Shown: piece by piece, positions 40,691 to 49,500 of the stretch | Numbering within the stretch: position 1 is the stretch's first letter | Layout of the letters: every line of letters begins with the position of its first letter | From: an uncultured Holophagaceae bacterium | GTDB lineage: Bacteria; Acidobacteriota; Holophagae; Holophagales; Holophagaceae | Direction of reading: 5' to 3' | DNA length: 64,000 nucleotides | Assembly (NCBI GenBank): GCA_903913215.1 | Contig: CAIWKE010000003.1 | Span: 310,001 to 374,000 of the forward strand | Notes under the pieces: model-generated | What the model saw: the letters and a program-made list of their open reading frames with translations, nothing else | Databases searched by the model: none | Told to the model about the DNA's origin: nothing | Position numbers and translations under genes: made by a program

Positions 40691-41848
40691 ATGCGCCTGT
40701 CCTCCCGTCTGCCTGCCAGCTTTGTGCCGAACCCGCTGTCGGCGGCGCTGGCCCGGCTGCGTTCGGAGGGCCACGAGGTGCTGGACCTCACGGTGTCGAA
40801 TCCCACCCGCTGCGGCTTCCGCTATCCAGAGGCGGATATCTGCGCAGCCCTGGGCTCGCCTTTGGTGCTGAGCTACGATCCTGACGCCCAGGGCTCCCGC
40901 AGCGCCCGGAAGGCCATCGCCGCCCACCACGGCAACGGGCTTCGGGCCGAGGAACTGCAGCTCACGGCCTCCACCAGCGAGGGCTACGGGCTCCTCTTCA
41001 AGCTGCTGGGGGATCCTGGCGACGAAGTGCTGGTGCCCAGTCCCAGCTATCCCCTCTTTGACTGGCTGGCGCGACTGGAGGGCCTCAGCGCCCGGGCCCT
41101 GCCCTCCTACTTCCACGAGCGCTGGCATCTTGACATGGGCGCCCTGGAGGCGGCCCTGTCCCCCCGGACCCGCGCGGTGGTGGTGGTGAATCCCAACAAT
41201 CCCACCGGGCACTTCCTGTCGCTGCGGGAGTGGGCCGACCTCACAAACTTCTGCGCCCGCGCGGGCCTGGCCTTGCTGGTGGACGAGGTCTTCGCGGACT
41301 ACGCCCTGGAACCGCCCACGGATCGCCTGGCCACGGCCCTCCTGGACCTGGAGCCCCCCTGCCCTGTATTCCTCTTGTCAGGGCTCAGCAAGGTGGCCGC
41401 CCTGCCCCAGCTGAAGCTGGGCTGGATCGCCGTCCGCGGTCCCGGCGCCGCAGAACACCTGGAGGCCCTGGCCTTCCTGGCGGATCAGTACCTCTCCGTG
41501 TCGGCACCGGCGCAGGCGGCGGCCCCCCGCCTGCTGGAGCTCGCGCCAGCCCTGCGGGAGCAGATACTCGCCCGGCTCCACGCCAACCTGATGGCGCTGG
41601 ATTCGAGCCTTGAAGGCCACCCCCATCTGGCCCGCCTGCCCGTGGAGGGCGGCTGGTCCGTGCTGCTGCGGCGCCCGGCTGTGGACTCCGACGAAGCCTG
41701 TGCCCTGCGCCTGCTGGAAACACAGGGCGTCCTCATCCACCCCGGCTCCTTCTTCGACCTCCACGGTGACGGCCACCTGGTGCTGAGCCTGCTGGGCCCC
41801 GAGACCACCTTCCGCAGCGGCATCCGTGGGTTGGTGGCTGCGCTCTAG
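40691..41848 (+). CDS. Pyridoxal-phosphate class I/II aminotransferase
   Basis: 385 residues from the ATG at 40691. LDLTVSNPTRCGFRYPEADI, TASTSEGYGLLFKLLGDPGD, VLVPSPSYPLFDWLARLEGL, VVVVNPNNPTGHFLS, LLVDEVFADYAL and the PLP-lysine segment LSGLSKVAALPQLKLGWI follow the fold type I aspartate-aminotransferase pattern. Substrate not determined; the family includes Asp, aromatic and Met aminotransferases. The frame stays open into the repeat upstream, so the shorter start is preferred. No strong Shine-Dalgarno is present. Confidence 0.9.
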   Translation: MRLSSRLPASFVPNPLSAALARLRSEGHEVLDLTVSNPTRCGFRYPEADICAALGSPLVLSYDPDAQGSRSARKAIAAHHGNGLRAEELQLTASTSEGYGLLFKLLGDPGDEVLVPSPSYPLFDWLARLEGLSARALPSYFHERWHLDMGALEAALSPRTRAVVVVNPNNPTGHFLSLREWADLTNFCARAGLALLVDEVFADYALEPPTDRLATALLDLEPPCPVFLLSGLSKVAALPQLKLGWIAVRGPGAAEHLEALAFLADQYLSVSAPAQAAAPRLLELAPALREQILARLHANLMALDSSLEGHPHLARLPVEGGWSVLLRRPAVDSDEACALRLLETQGVLIHPGSFFDLHGDGHLVLSLLGPETTFRSGIRGLVAAL

Positions 41849-42232
41849 CCGTTTCTTGAATTCACGGGATTGGCTGGACCATGGTGCCCGCTGCACCACC
41901 GCCTGGCTAGCCTCGTTCAACAGGAGCCACCGGCAGACAAATCCTTTGGCCGGGGATGGACGGTGATGGACGGGGATGAAAAGCAGAACCTGTTCTATCC
42001 CCGTCCATCACCGTTCATCCCCGGCGAAAAAATGCCTCTGAGTAGTCTCCCCCTCCAGCCCTTTACCGCGTCTTCTGGGTCAGGCTTGATTCAGGGGCGC
42101 AACACAGCAGACCCCAAGGCTGGATTGGCCCAAGGCTCCCCAGCAAAGGGCGATGAGCCCAAAAAAGTCAGATCTTGGTGCCTTCTCGATATCGGCTGCG
42201 CTGATACGCGAGACAAACAGACTGTTGGTGGT
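41849..42232. other. Gene-free stretch (384 bp) with a palindromic element
   Basis: It lies between convergent stops of the aminotransferase and the histidine phosphatase. Apart from the long palindrome at 41950-42024 I see no gene. The part at 42060-42232 has mixed composition and no convincing coding frame. Confidence 0.6.
41950..42024. repeat. Near-perfect 28-bp-arm palindrome, GGGGATGGACGG type
   Basis: Left arm CCGGGGATGGACGGTGATGG plus ACGGGGAT (41950-41977) and right arm ATCCCCGTCCATCACCGTTC plus ATCCCCGG (41997-42024) differ at one base. The 19-nt loop contains its own small palindrome AGAACCTGTTCT. Three GG(G/T)GATGGAC-like units per arm give the same architecture as the other palindromic elements, with a different unit sequence. 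Confidence 0.9.
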
Positions 42233-42748
42233 TCATCTTTTCCCGCTTTCGAATTCCTGAATGCGCTCCTCCAGGCTCACCTCGCCCTTGGGGTTGATGC
42301 GCAGGATCCACAGCCGGTCGTAGGTGAACAAGGACCAGTGGGGCACGGGGCCCTTCCAGCCCAGCGCCTTGGCCAGGGGCTTCATGAGGTCGTGGTGCCA
42401 GCAGACCAGGACGGTCTGGCCACGATGCCCCCGGAGGATTTCCGCCGCCAGAGCGGCGCTGTCGGCCTTGGGGCGCAGCAGCGGCACCAGACCCAGCTTC
42501 GCGGCGGTGGGCGCCAGGGTCTGCTGGGTGCGCTGGTGATTCGATGCGTAGAGCCAGGTGGGATGGAATTCGCTCAGGAGCGGCACAAGGCCCTGGGACC
42601 GAGCCTGTCCGGTCTGCGACAAGGATGAGTCCTCATCCAGCATGGACAGGCGCTCCGCGTGGCGGAGCAGGATGACCGTCGTGTCCTGGGCCCACAGACT
42701 CAAGGTCATCCCCAGAAACAGCAGAATCGCCTTCAGCGAGCGCGGCAT
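42233..42748 (-). CDS. Exported histidine phosphatase (SixA/PGM-like)
   Basis: 171 residues from the ATG at 42748 (AAGGAG upstream; a GTG two codons earlier is possible). Sec signal peptide PRSLKAILLFLGMTLSLWA, then the catalytic TTVILLRHAERLSML (RHG-type motif with His nucleophile), SLSQTGQARSQGLVPLL, ASNHQRTQQTLAPTAAKL and the second catalytic His in VLVCWHHDLMKPLAKAL. Likely a periplasmic phosphatase; substrate unknown. Confidence 0.88.
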   Translation of the reverse strand: MPRSLKAILLFLGMTLSLWAQDTTVILLRHAERLSMLDEDSSLSQTGQARSQGLVPLLSEFHPTWLYASNHQRTQQTLAPTAAKLGLVPLLRPKADSAALAAEILRGHRGQTVLVCWHHDLMKPLAKALGWKGPVPHWSLFTYDRLWILRINPKGEVSLEERIQEFESGKR

Positions 42749-42889
42749 GGTCACTCCTTCCTTTCAGCGTAGCGGATGAAGAGGTCATGTGTGTGATGGC
42801 TGACACATGCGTCAAAGCCCGTCCCTGGGCCATCGGCGGAACCCAATCACGGTTTCCTCCCAGGAACGTCCTCACACCCCGCGCAACCC

Positions 42890-42965
42890 CAACTCAAACA
42901 ATGTGCCAACAGTATTGATTGTTTACGTTATGAATTCTTTGGAATATTGATATTTTACTTGACGC
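42890..42965 (+). promoter_or_regulatory. A/T-rich region upstream of the large membrane protein gene
   Basis: A conspicuously A/T-rich 75 bp (ATTGATTGTTTACGTTATGA, then TTGGAATATTGATATTTTAC) in an otherwise G/C-rich region. Several -10/-35-like hexamers occur, but I cannot single out one pair. It is the most likely promoter region for the downstream gene. Confidence 0.35.
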
Positions 42966-43040
42966 ACTGCAGGCCAGGGCGTGGCATGGGAACAACCACC
43001 CACCCTGCAGGTCGTATTCACCTCTCCCGAGGATCTGTCG

Positions 43041-44831
43041 ATGTCCATGCCCGACGGCAGCCCTGCCAGCGCCCCCCAGCCGGAGCACCCCCCCCTCCCG
43101 CTGGAGGCCCGGCTGGACGAGCTGGCGGCCCTGGTCACGAGCCTGGAGGCCCGCATCGCCAGCCTCGAGGGTGGCCAGGTCGTGACGTCCGCCGTGGCGA
43201 CAGCAAAGGCCGACATCAGTGAGGTCTTCCCCGCGGCCATCCCTGTGGAAAGTCTGCCCAGCCCCTCGGGGCTCATGACCCTCATCGGTCGCGTCTGCCT
43301 CATCCTCGGCGGTGCCACCCTCATCCGCGCCCTAGTGGACGCCGGCACCATCCGCAATGGGTGGGGTGTGGCCCTGGGGCTGGCCTATGCCATCACCTGG
43401 GCCCTCCTCGCCCGGCGCGCCCGGCACCCCCTGGACGCGGCCTTCCACGCCCTGGCCTCCATCCTCATCGCCTACCCGCTGCTCGTGGAATCCACCACCC
43501 GCTTCGGCATTCTGCCGCCGCCCCTGGCCGCCTTCCTGCTCCTGACCGTGACCCTGGTGCACGGCAGCGTGGCCTGGCAACGGGACCTGAAGCCCATCGC
43601 GTGGCTGGCCACCCTGGCCTCCCTGGGCGCGGGGCTCGCCATGATGGCGGCCCGCCAGACCATCGAGCCCTTCCTGGCTGTCTTCCTGGTGCTGGGCCTG
43701 GTCTCTCTCTGGGGCACCGCCGACCGGAAGTGGCAGGGCCTGCGCTGGCCCACGGCCCTGGCGGCGGATCTGGGCGTGCTGATCCTCAGCTCCCTGGCCG
43801 CCTGGCCCGGAGGCGTACCCGATGCCTACAAGACCATCACTCCCGGTGGCACCATCCTCCTGGCCCTGCTCCTGCCCCTGGCCTACATCGGCAGCTTCGC
43901 CGGGCGCATGCTCGCGCAGCGCCGCCGGGTGAACACCTTCGAGATCGCGCAGACAGCCCTGGCGCTGCTGCTGGGCTTCGGTGGCGCCCTGCGGGTGGCC
44001 CTGGCCACGGGCTCCGGCGCTGGGCTGCTGGGACTGGGCATCTCCCTGGCCGGTCTGGGTTGCTACGCCACGGCCATCCCCTTCGCCGGGGACCAGGACG
44101 AGACCCGCGCGAACTTCCACTTCTTCACCTTCCTGGCCCTGGTCTTCCTGCTGGTGGGCGGCCCCATCGTCCTGCCCCTGCCCCTCTTCGCCACGCTCTG
44201 CGGCCTGGTGGGCTGCGCGGCCCTGGTCCAGGCCCTGCGCGTGGAGCGCCTGGTGCTGGCCGTCCAGAGCGGCATCTACCTCGCAGTGTGCGCGGCGGCC
44301 TCGGGCCTGGTGCGCTGGAGTTTCAAGGCTTTCCTGGATCCTGCGGGCCCCGTGGCACCCGTGGAGGCCGCCAGCCTCGCCGCCCTGCTGTTCTGCGGCG
44401 CCACCTTGGTCCTGTTCCTCCTGCGCCGTCCCAGCGAGTTCGCCACGAAGCTCCGCACCCTCATGCTGGCGCTCGGCGCCCTGGTGGCCCTGGGTTGCGG
44501 CGCCCTGGTGATCCGAGGGATCTGCGCTGCCACGGGCGTGGGTGCTGCGGATGCGGGGGTCCTGGCCGCGGTCCGCACCGGCGTCCTGTCCTGCCTCATC
44601 CTTGCCCTGGCTGCACTCGGCAGGAAACTCCCGGTCCTGGATGTGCGCTGGCTGGTCTATCCGATGCTGGGCATCACGGCCCTCAAGTTCCTCTTCGAGG
44701 ACATCCCCGTAGGTCGGCCGCTCACCCTGTTCATCGGCTTCATGTGCTTCGGCGCCACGCTGATGCTGGCCCCACGCCTGCTGAAAGCTTCGCCTGCCAA
44801 GGGCCCCGTGAGCCCCGAGGAGCCGCTGTGA
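43041..44831 (+). CDS. Large polytopic membrane protein (DUF2339-like)
   Basis: 596 residues from the ATG at 43041 (GAGGA upstream). The N-terminus is hydrophilic with a coiled coil (LEARLDELAALVTSLEARIA). From residue ~75 there are about 15 or more hydrophobic helices evenly spaced to the end (for example MTLIGRVCLILGGATLIRAL, LTLFIGFMCFGATLMLAPRL). The layout, coiled coil followed by many regular helices, resembles DUF2339 membrane proteins; I cannot confirm it. The cytochrome operon starts 179 bp downstream on the same strand. Confidence 0.7.
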   Translation: MSMPDGSPASAPQPEHPPLPLEARLDELAALVTSLEARIASLEGGQVVTSAVATAKADISEVFPAAIPVESLPSPSGLMTLIGRVCLILGGATLIRALVDAGTIRNGWGVALGLAYAITWALLARRARHPLDAAFHALASILIAYPLLVESTTRFGILPPPLAAFLLLTVTLVHGSVAWQRDLKPIAWLATLASLGAGLAMMAARQTIEPFLAVFLVLGLVSLWGTADRKWQGLRWPTALAADLGVLILSSLAAWPGGVPDAYKTITPGGTILLALLLPLAYIGSFAGRMLAQRRRVNTFEIAQTALALLLGFGGALRVALATGSGAGLLGLGISLAGLGCYATAIPFAGDQDETRANFHFFTFLALVFLLVGGPIVLPLPLFATLCGLVGCAALVQALRVERLVLAVQSGIYLAVCAAASGLVRWSFKAFLDPAGPVAPVEAASLAALLFCGATLVLFLLRRPSEFATKLRTLMLALGALVALGCGALVIRGICAATGVGAADAGVLAAVRTGVLSCLILALAALGRKLPVLDVRWLVYPMLGITALKFLFEDIPVGRPLTLFIGFMCFGATLMLAPRLLKASPAKGPVSPEEPL

Positions 44832-45010
44832 TCGATGTCATCACGCGGGCAAACGTGACCAATATCCCGCACAGCGTCCTGCCGGGCGGTCCTAGAAAGC
44901 GAATAATTGAACGCACCACTTCACATCCTGTTCGCACCCCCCGCCTGAATCCTGGGCCTCGGGTTGCCAGATACTGAAGCGGTTGAACAAATCCACACCT
45001 GGAGTCTCCG

Positions 45011-45592
45011 ATGAACAGAAGCCTGATCCGATCTTCGCTCCGCGCCGCGCCCATCCTGGCTCTGCTGCTGGTCTTTGCGACGGGCAAGGCCAGCGCCGAG
45101 ACCCCGGCCGCCAAGCCTGCCGCCAAGCAGGCTGCGCCGACGCCGGAAGGAATCCAGGTGCCCAAGCCCCCCTTCACCGAGGGCATCTTCCCCTGCACCG
45201 CCTGCCACGACGGCAAGGCCGTGAAGCTCAACACCAAGCAGCGCGAGCTCAAGGACATGCACACGGACATCGAGCTGACCCATGGACCCGAGTCCCGCTG
45301 GTGCCTGGACTGCCATGACGCCAACGACCGCGACCACCTCAAGCTGGCCAGCGGCGAGAAGGTGGAGTTCACGGCCTCCTACAAGCTCTGCGGCCAGTGC
45401 CACGGCGACAAGCTGCGCGATTGGCGCGTGGGCATCCACGGGAAGCGCACGGGCATGTGGAACGGCCCGAAGCAGTACCTGCTCTGCGTGCACTGCCACA
45501 ACCCACACCAGCCGCACTTCAAGCCCATGAAGCCACTGCCTCCACCCACCCGGCCCGAGGCCATCCAGGTTACGAAAGGGGGTGCGCGATGA
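45011..45592 (+). CDS. Periplasmic tetraheme cytochrome c
   Basis: 193 residues with a Sec signal peptide (APILALLLVFATGKASA) and four CxxCH haem sites at about residues 62, 98, 127 and 159 (CTACH, CLDCH, CGQCH, CVHCH). Histidines between them (MHTDIELTHG, IHGKRTG) can be distal ligands. It is the first gene of a coupled operon with a four-cluster Fe-S protein and NrfD, an arrangement known from menaquinol-linked complexes (CbcSTU-like in Geobacter, DsrJOP-like). It probably passes electrons between the quinol-side module and periplasmic carriers. GGAG precedes the ATG. Confidence 0.9.
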   Translation: MNRSLIRSSLRAAPILALLLVFATGKASAETPAAKPAAKQAAPTPEGIQVPKPPFTEGIFPCTACHDGKAVKLNTKQRELKDMHTDIELTHGPESRWCLDCHDANDRDHLKLASGEKVEFTASYKLCGQCHGDKLRDWRVGIHGKRTGMWNGPKQYLLCVHCHNPHQPHFKPMKPLPPPTRPEAIQVTKGGAR

Positions 45593-46527
45593 CGGACCAG
45601 GAAACTCGAGTGCCCGCCCAGGGCTGTGAGGACACCAGTGCCGCCTGCGGGGCCGGAGGCCGCCGCGAGTTCCTTGGCGCGGCCGTGGCCGCCGTGGCCA
45701 CCGCCCTCACGGGCTGCGGCAAGGTCAGCTCGGAGGAGTTCCTCCAGCACAACTTCCGCGAGCTCTCCAAGGACGAGGTGGCGCAGGTCATCGCCCGCCT
45801 GGAGAAGGAATACAAAGACAAGTTCAAGAAGGACGTCAAGGTCGCCACCACGGAGCCCATCCCCGGCGTGATCTTCGGCTATGCCCTGGACCTGAGCCGT
45901 TGCATCGGCTGCCGCAGCTGCGTCCACGCCTGCGTCAAGGAGAACAACCAGTCCCGGAAGCCCGAGATCCAGTGGATCCGCGTCCTGGAAATGGACAAGG
46001 AGGAGGGCGTCGACCTCCAGCACGCCGAGCAGTATTACAACCCCGACGAAGTGCCCCGCGAGGGCCACTTCTACATGCCCGTCCAGTGCCAGCAGTGCAA
46101 GAAGCCCCCCTGCACCAAGGTATGCCCCGTGGGTGCCACATGGAAGGAAAAGGACGGCATCGTGGTGGTGGACTACAACTGGTGCATCGGCTGCCGCTAC
46201 TGCATGGCCGCCTGCCCCTACGGTGCCCGCCACTTCAACTGGGGCGAGCCCCACATCGATGCCGCCGACGTGAACCCGGTCACCCACTACCTGGGCAATC
46301 GCCCCCGCCCCAAGGGCGTGGTGGAGAAGTGCACCTTCTGCGTCCAGCGCACCCGCAAGGGCCTCTACCCGGCCTGCGTGGAAATCTGCCCCACGGGCTC
46401 CCGCAAGTTCGGCAACCTGCTGGATCCCAAGAGTGAGATCCGCCAGACGCTGGAGACCAAGCGTGTCTTCAAGCTGAAGGAAGACCTGAACACCCAACCC
46501 ACCTTCTTCTACTTCTACGGGGTGTGA
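45589..46527 (+). CDS. Four-cluster ferredoxin-type subunit (NrfC/HybA/DsrO-like), Tat-exported
   Basis: 312 residues. Near residue 24 a twin-arginine signal (GRREFLGAAVAAVATALTGCGK) indicates export in folded form and possibly lipid attachment. Four cysteine groups follow: CIGCRSCVHACVKEN, CQQCKKPPCTKVCP, CIGCRYCMAACPYG and CTFCVQRTRKGLYPACVEICP, enough for four [4Fe-4S] clusters. The ATG overlaps the cytochrome stop (ATGA). It would relay electrons between the tetraheme cytochrome and the membrane NrfD subunit. Confidence 0.92.
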   Translation: MTDQETRVPAQGCEDTSAACGAGGRREFLGAAVAAVATALTGCGKVSSEEFLQHNFRELSKDEVAQVIARLEKEYKDKFKKDVKVATTEPIPGVIFGYALDLSRCIGCRSCVHACVKENNQSRKPEIQWIRVLEMDKEEGVDLQHAEQYYNPDEVPREGHFYMPVQCQQCKKPPCTKVCPVGATWKEKDGIVVVDYNWCIGCRYCMAACPYGARHFNWGEPHIDAADVNPVTHYLGNRPRPKGVVEKCTFCVQRTRKGLYPACVEICPTGSRKFGNLLDPKSEIRQTLETKRVFKLKEDLNTQPTFFYFYGV

Positions 46528-46531
46528 GGCC

Positions 46532-47794
46532 ATGACCAATCTGCGGAACTTCAAGCAGTTCATCCTCGATACCGTGGGCCTCATGCTCCGGGGCAGCCGG
46601 ATGTATTACATCTGGGTCGGCTTCCTCCTCCTGCTCATCACCTCCGGTGTCGTCGCCTACATGGGTCAGGTCAACAACGGCCTCCTGGTCACGAACATGC
46701 GCGACCAGGTCTCGTGGGGCTTCTACATCGGCAACTTCACCTTCCTGGTGGGCGTGGCCGCGGCCTCCATCATGCTGGTGATCCCCGCCTACATCTACGA
46801 CTGGGGTCCGATCAAGGAGATCACCATCCTGGGTGAGATGCTGGCCGTTACAGCCCTCATCATGTGTCTGGGCTTCGTCATGGTGGATATCGGCCGCCCG
46901 GACCGCTTCTGGCACATCATGCCCCTGGTGGGCCGCCTCAACTGGCCCCAGTCCATGCTGGCCTGGGACGTCATCGTGCTGAACCTCTACCTCCTGCTGA
47001 ACTGGTTCGTGGTCACCTACCTGCTCTTCAGCGCCTACCTGGAGAAGCACTACAATAAGAAGATCGTGCTGCCCCTGGTGCTGGCCTCCATCCCCATGGC
47101 CGTCAGCATCCACACGGTCACGGCCTACCTATACAACGGCTTGGCTGCCCGCCCCTTTTGGAACTCTGCCATCCTGGCCCCCCGCTTCCTGGCCTCGGCC
47201 TTCTGCTCGGGTCCTGCGGTGCTGCTGATCCTCCTCCAGGTGCTCCGGAAGACCACCCGCCTGAAGATCACCGATGAGGCCATCTTCAAGATCGCCGAGT
47301 TGATGGCCTACACCATGGGCTTCAACCTCTTCCTCACGGCCGCCGAGTCCTTCAAGGAGCTCTACTCCGGCACCGAGCACGTGGTGTACTTCAAGTACCT
47401 GCTCTTTGGCCTGGAGAAGAACGGCGTGCACTACAACACCCTGGTGCCTTTCGCCTGGGCTTCGATCATCACGGGTTTCATCGCCTTCATGCTCTTCCTG
47501 ATCCCCAAAACCCGCATGAACTGGACCACCCTGAACATCGGCTGCGTGCTGATCTACGCCAGCGTATACATCGAGAAGGGCATGGGCCTCATCATCCCCG
47601 GCCTGACCCCGGACGCGCTGGGCGAGATCTACGTCTACCGCCCCTCCTTCACGGAGGTGGCCGTGGCCGCCGGCATCTTCTCCCTGGGTGCCCTGGTCTT
47701 CACCGTCATGCTCAAGGCCGCCGTGCCCATGATGTTGGGTGAGTTCACTGTCACCGGCGGCGTGAAGAAAGCAATAGAGCCCGAACACAGCTAG
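46532..47794 (+). CDS. nrfD: NrfD/PsrC-type membrane quinol subunit
   Basis: 420 residues with eight to ten membrane helices. YYIWVGFLLLLITSGVVAYM, WGFYIGNFTFLVGVAAASIM, LGFVMVDIGRPDRFWHIMPL (conserved quinone-site region) and NWPQSMLAWDVIVLNLYLLL are typical of NrfD/DsrP. It starts 4 bp after the Fe-S gene and forms the membrane anchor of the three-gene complex. No catalytic molybdopterin subunit is encoded beside it, so this is an electron-transfer module and not a terminal reductase by itself. Confidence 0.92.
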   Translation: MTNLRNFKQFILDTVGLMLRGSRMYYIWVGFLLLLITSGVVAYMGQVNNGLLVTNMRDQVSWGFYIGNFTFLVGVAAASIMLVIPAYIYDWGPIKEITILGEMLAVTALIMCLGFVMVDIGRPDRFWHIMPLVGRLNWPQSMLAWDVIVLNLYLLLNWFVVTYLLFSAYLEKHYNKKIVLPLVLASIPMAVSIHTVTAYLYNGLAARPFWNSAILAPRFLASAFCSGPAVLLILLQVLRKTTRLKITDEAIFKIAELMAYTMGFNLFLTAAESFKELYSGTEHVVYFKYLLFGLEKNGVHYNTLVPFAWASIITGFIAFMLFLIPKTRMNWTTLNIGCVLIYASVYIEKGMGLIIPGLTPDALGEIYVYRPSFTEVAVAAGIFSLGALVFTVMLKAAVPMMLGEFTVTGGVKKAIEPEHS

Positions 47795-47807
47795 TCGTTT
47801 CATCCTC

Positions 47808-47840
47808 CTCGCAAAAAGGGGCACAGCCCCTTTTTGCGAG
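47808..47840. terminator. Bidirectional terminator after the cytochrome/NrfD operon
   Basis: CTCGCAAAAAGGGGC (47808-47822), loop ACA, GCCCCTTTTTGCGAG (47826-47840): a perfect 15-bp inverted repeat between convergent genes. The internal A/T blocks give U-runs in both directions. Confidence 0.85.
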
Positions 47841-47866
47841 ATTTCAATGCTGCTGAGTAGAGCCCG

Positions 47867-48949
47867 TCAGATCCCCGGATCCTCATCGTGGGCTTCATCG
47901 GGATTGGCATTCAGGATCGCCCGGAAACGGTCGAAGTTGCTCAGGAAGAGGTCCACGACCTGGGGGTCGAAGTGCTTGCCCCGTCCCTCCTGGATGAGGC
48001 TGGTGACCCGGTCCTCGGCCCAGGACTCCTTGTAGTGGCGGCGGTTGCTGACGGCGTCGTAGACATCCAGCAGGGCCGTGATCCGTGCTTCGAGGCTGAT
48101 CTGCTCGCCCTTGAGCCCCTTGGGATAGCCACTGCCGTCCCACTTCTCGTGATGGCCGATGGCAATCTGGGCGCCCATCTTGATGAAGGGCACGGTGGAG
48201 CCCTTGAGGATGGCGGCCCCCATGGTGGTGTGCCGCTTCATGATCACCCACTCGTCTTCGGTGAGGGAGCCGGGCTTTTGGAGGATGGCATCGGGCACAC
48301 CGATCTTGCCGATGTCGTGCATGGGCACGGCGGCCTGAATGGTATCGATGCGGTCCTGGTCCCAGCCCAGCAGGGTTGCCATCTCGGCGGCGTAGAGGCC
48401 CAGGCGGCGGACATGCATGCCGGTCTCGTTGTCCCGGTGCTCACTGGCGGCGATGAGGCGCAGGGCGATCTCCTGGCGGGACTCCCGGATCTCGTGGGTC
48501 TGTTCGCGCACTTTCTGGGCCAACTGCGCCTCGCGGTCGCGGAAGGCGATCTCCAGCATGCGGCGACGTAGGGCCCCGCTCACCTGCACCAGGATCTCCC
48601 GGGGTTGGAAGGGCTTCAGCACAAAGCCGAAAGCGCCCTGCTGCAGGCACTCGATGGCAATCTCCGCATCCTCCAGGGAGCTCACCATGACCACGGAAGT
48701 GTCGGGAATGCGCGGCTCGATGGCCTTGACCAGATCCAGGCCGGAGGCACCGGGCATCTGGATATCGCAGAGGATCAGATCAATGGTGTCTTCGGCCAGC
48801 ACCGCCAAGGCACCAGCCACGTGCTCGGCCTCGCGGACCCGGTAGCCCGCCTTGGTGAGGATCCGCTGGAGGGAGAACCGCACGATGGGCAGGTCATCGA
48901 CCACGAGAATGCTCGTGAGCTCTGGCACCACCTTGATGTCATCGTTCAT
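47867..48949 (-). CDS. Response regulator with HD-GYP domain
   Basis: 360 residues from the ATG at 48949. Receiver domain with DD at 18-19, phospho-Asp ~62 in LILCDIQMPGASGLDLV and Lys in GFVLKPFQPREI. A helical linker follows, then HD-GYP: HRDNETGMHVRRLGLYAAEM, HDIGKIGVPDAILQKPGSL, HTTMGAAIL, GHHEKWDGSGYPKGLKGEQI. All metal and GYP signature residues are present, so it should hydrolyse cyclic di-GMP when phosphorylated. No kinase is adjacent. Confidence 0.95.
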   Translation of the reverse strand: MNDDIKVVPELTSILVVDDLPIVRFSLQRILTKAGYRVREAEHVAGALAVLAEDTIDLILCDIQMPGASGLDLVKAIEPRIPDTSVVMVSSLEDAEIAIECLQQGAFGFVLKPFQPREILVQVSGALRRRMLEIAFRDREAQLAQKVREQTHEIRESRQEIALRLIAASEHRDNETGMHVRRLGLYAAEMATLLGWDQDRIDTIQAAVPMHDIGKIGVPDAILQKPGSLTEDEWVIMKRHTTMGAAILKGSTVPFIKMGAQIAIGHHEKWDGSGYPKGLKGEQISLEARITALLDVYDAVSNRRHYKESWAEDRVTSLIQEGRGKHFDPQVVDLFLSNFDRFRAILNANPDEAHDEDPGI

Positions 48950-49053
48950 GGCCCCCCCTAGGGTCAGGGTCTCAACGGCCCCTTTGGCCGTTTCCTGAAG
49001 TTTCCCATCATCGTACCGGCAGAAAGGGCCTTGGGGAGAGGAACGGTTCCCCC

Positions 49054-49500
49054 CTAGCGGGCCCACTCCAGCGAATCCCGCTTGGCCGAGTAGTGGGCCC
49101 CAAGGCCCAGCCCCATGGCCCGCTCACAGAGCTCCAGGGCCCCGTGGAAGTCCCCCAGCTCGCTCTGGGCCTGAATGCCCCGCTCAAAGCAGCAAAGGCC
49201 TTCCAGCAGCCTCCGGTACTCGTGCGGAAAGGCCGCCTCCAATTCCGGCAGATAGCCCAGCACCAGGCCCACGGAGCCTGCGCAGTCTTCCCAGGCACCC
49301 ACCTGGGCCTGGGCATCGGCAGCCAGGTCATAGGCCAAGGCCTTCACGGCATTGGGCAGGCTGGCCTGGGACTCGAAGGTGCGGCGCAGGTATTTCAGGG
49401 CCGATTCGGGGCCGCTGAAGGCCGCCTCCCGGTGCCCCGCCTGCAGGTCCTCCAGGACATCCTTCACCGACTTGCGGACGGGCTCATTGCGCTTGGCCAT
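49054..49500 (-). CDS. Hypothetical helical protein coupled to guaA
   Basis: 148 residues. The ATG overlaps the guaA stop (TAATG). The sequence is helical with TPR-like spacing (VEDVLEDLQ-type N-terminus, ESALKYLRRTFESQASLPNA, DLAADAQAQVGAWEDCAGSV, FERGIQAQSELGDFHGALEL, RAMGLGLGAHYSAK). No signal peptide. The tight coupling suggests co-expression with guaA. Function unknown. Confidence 0.65.
   Translation of the reverse strand: MAKRNEPVRKSVKDVLEDLQAGHREAAFSGPESALKYLRRTFESQASLPNAVKALAYDLAADAQAQVGAWEDCAGSVGLVLGYLPELEAAFPHEYRRLLEGLCCFERGIQAQSELGDFHGALELCERAMGLGLGAHYSAKRDSLEWAR

Noticed and set aside
41870-42628. 252-codon + strand frame crossing the GGGGATGGACGG palindrome
   Set aside because: Most of it is antisense to the histidine phosphatase or made of palindrome sequence. 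No ribosome site and no conserved motif.
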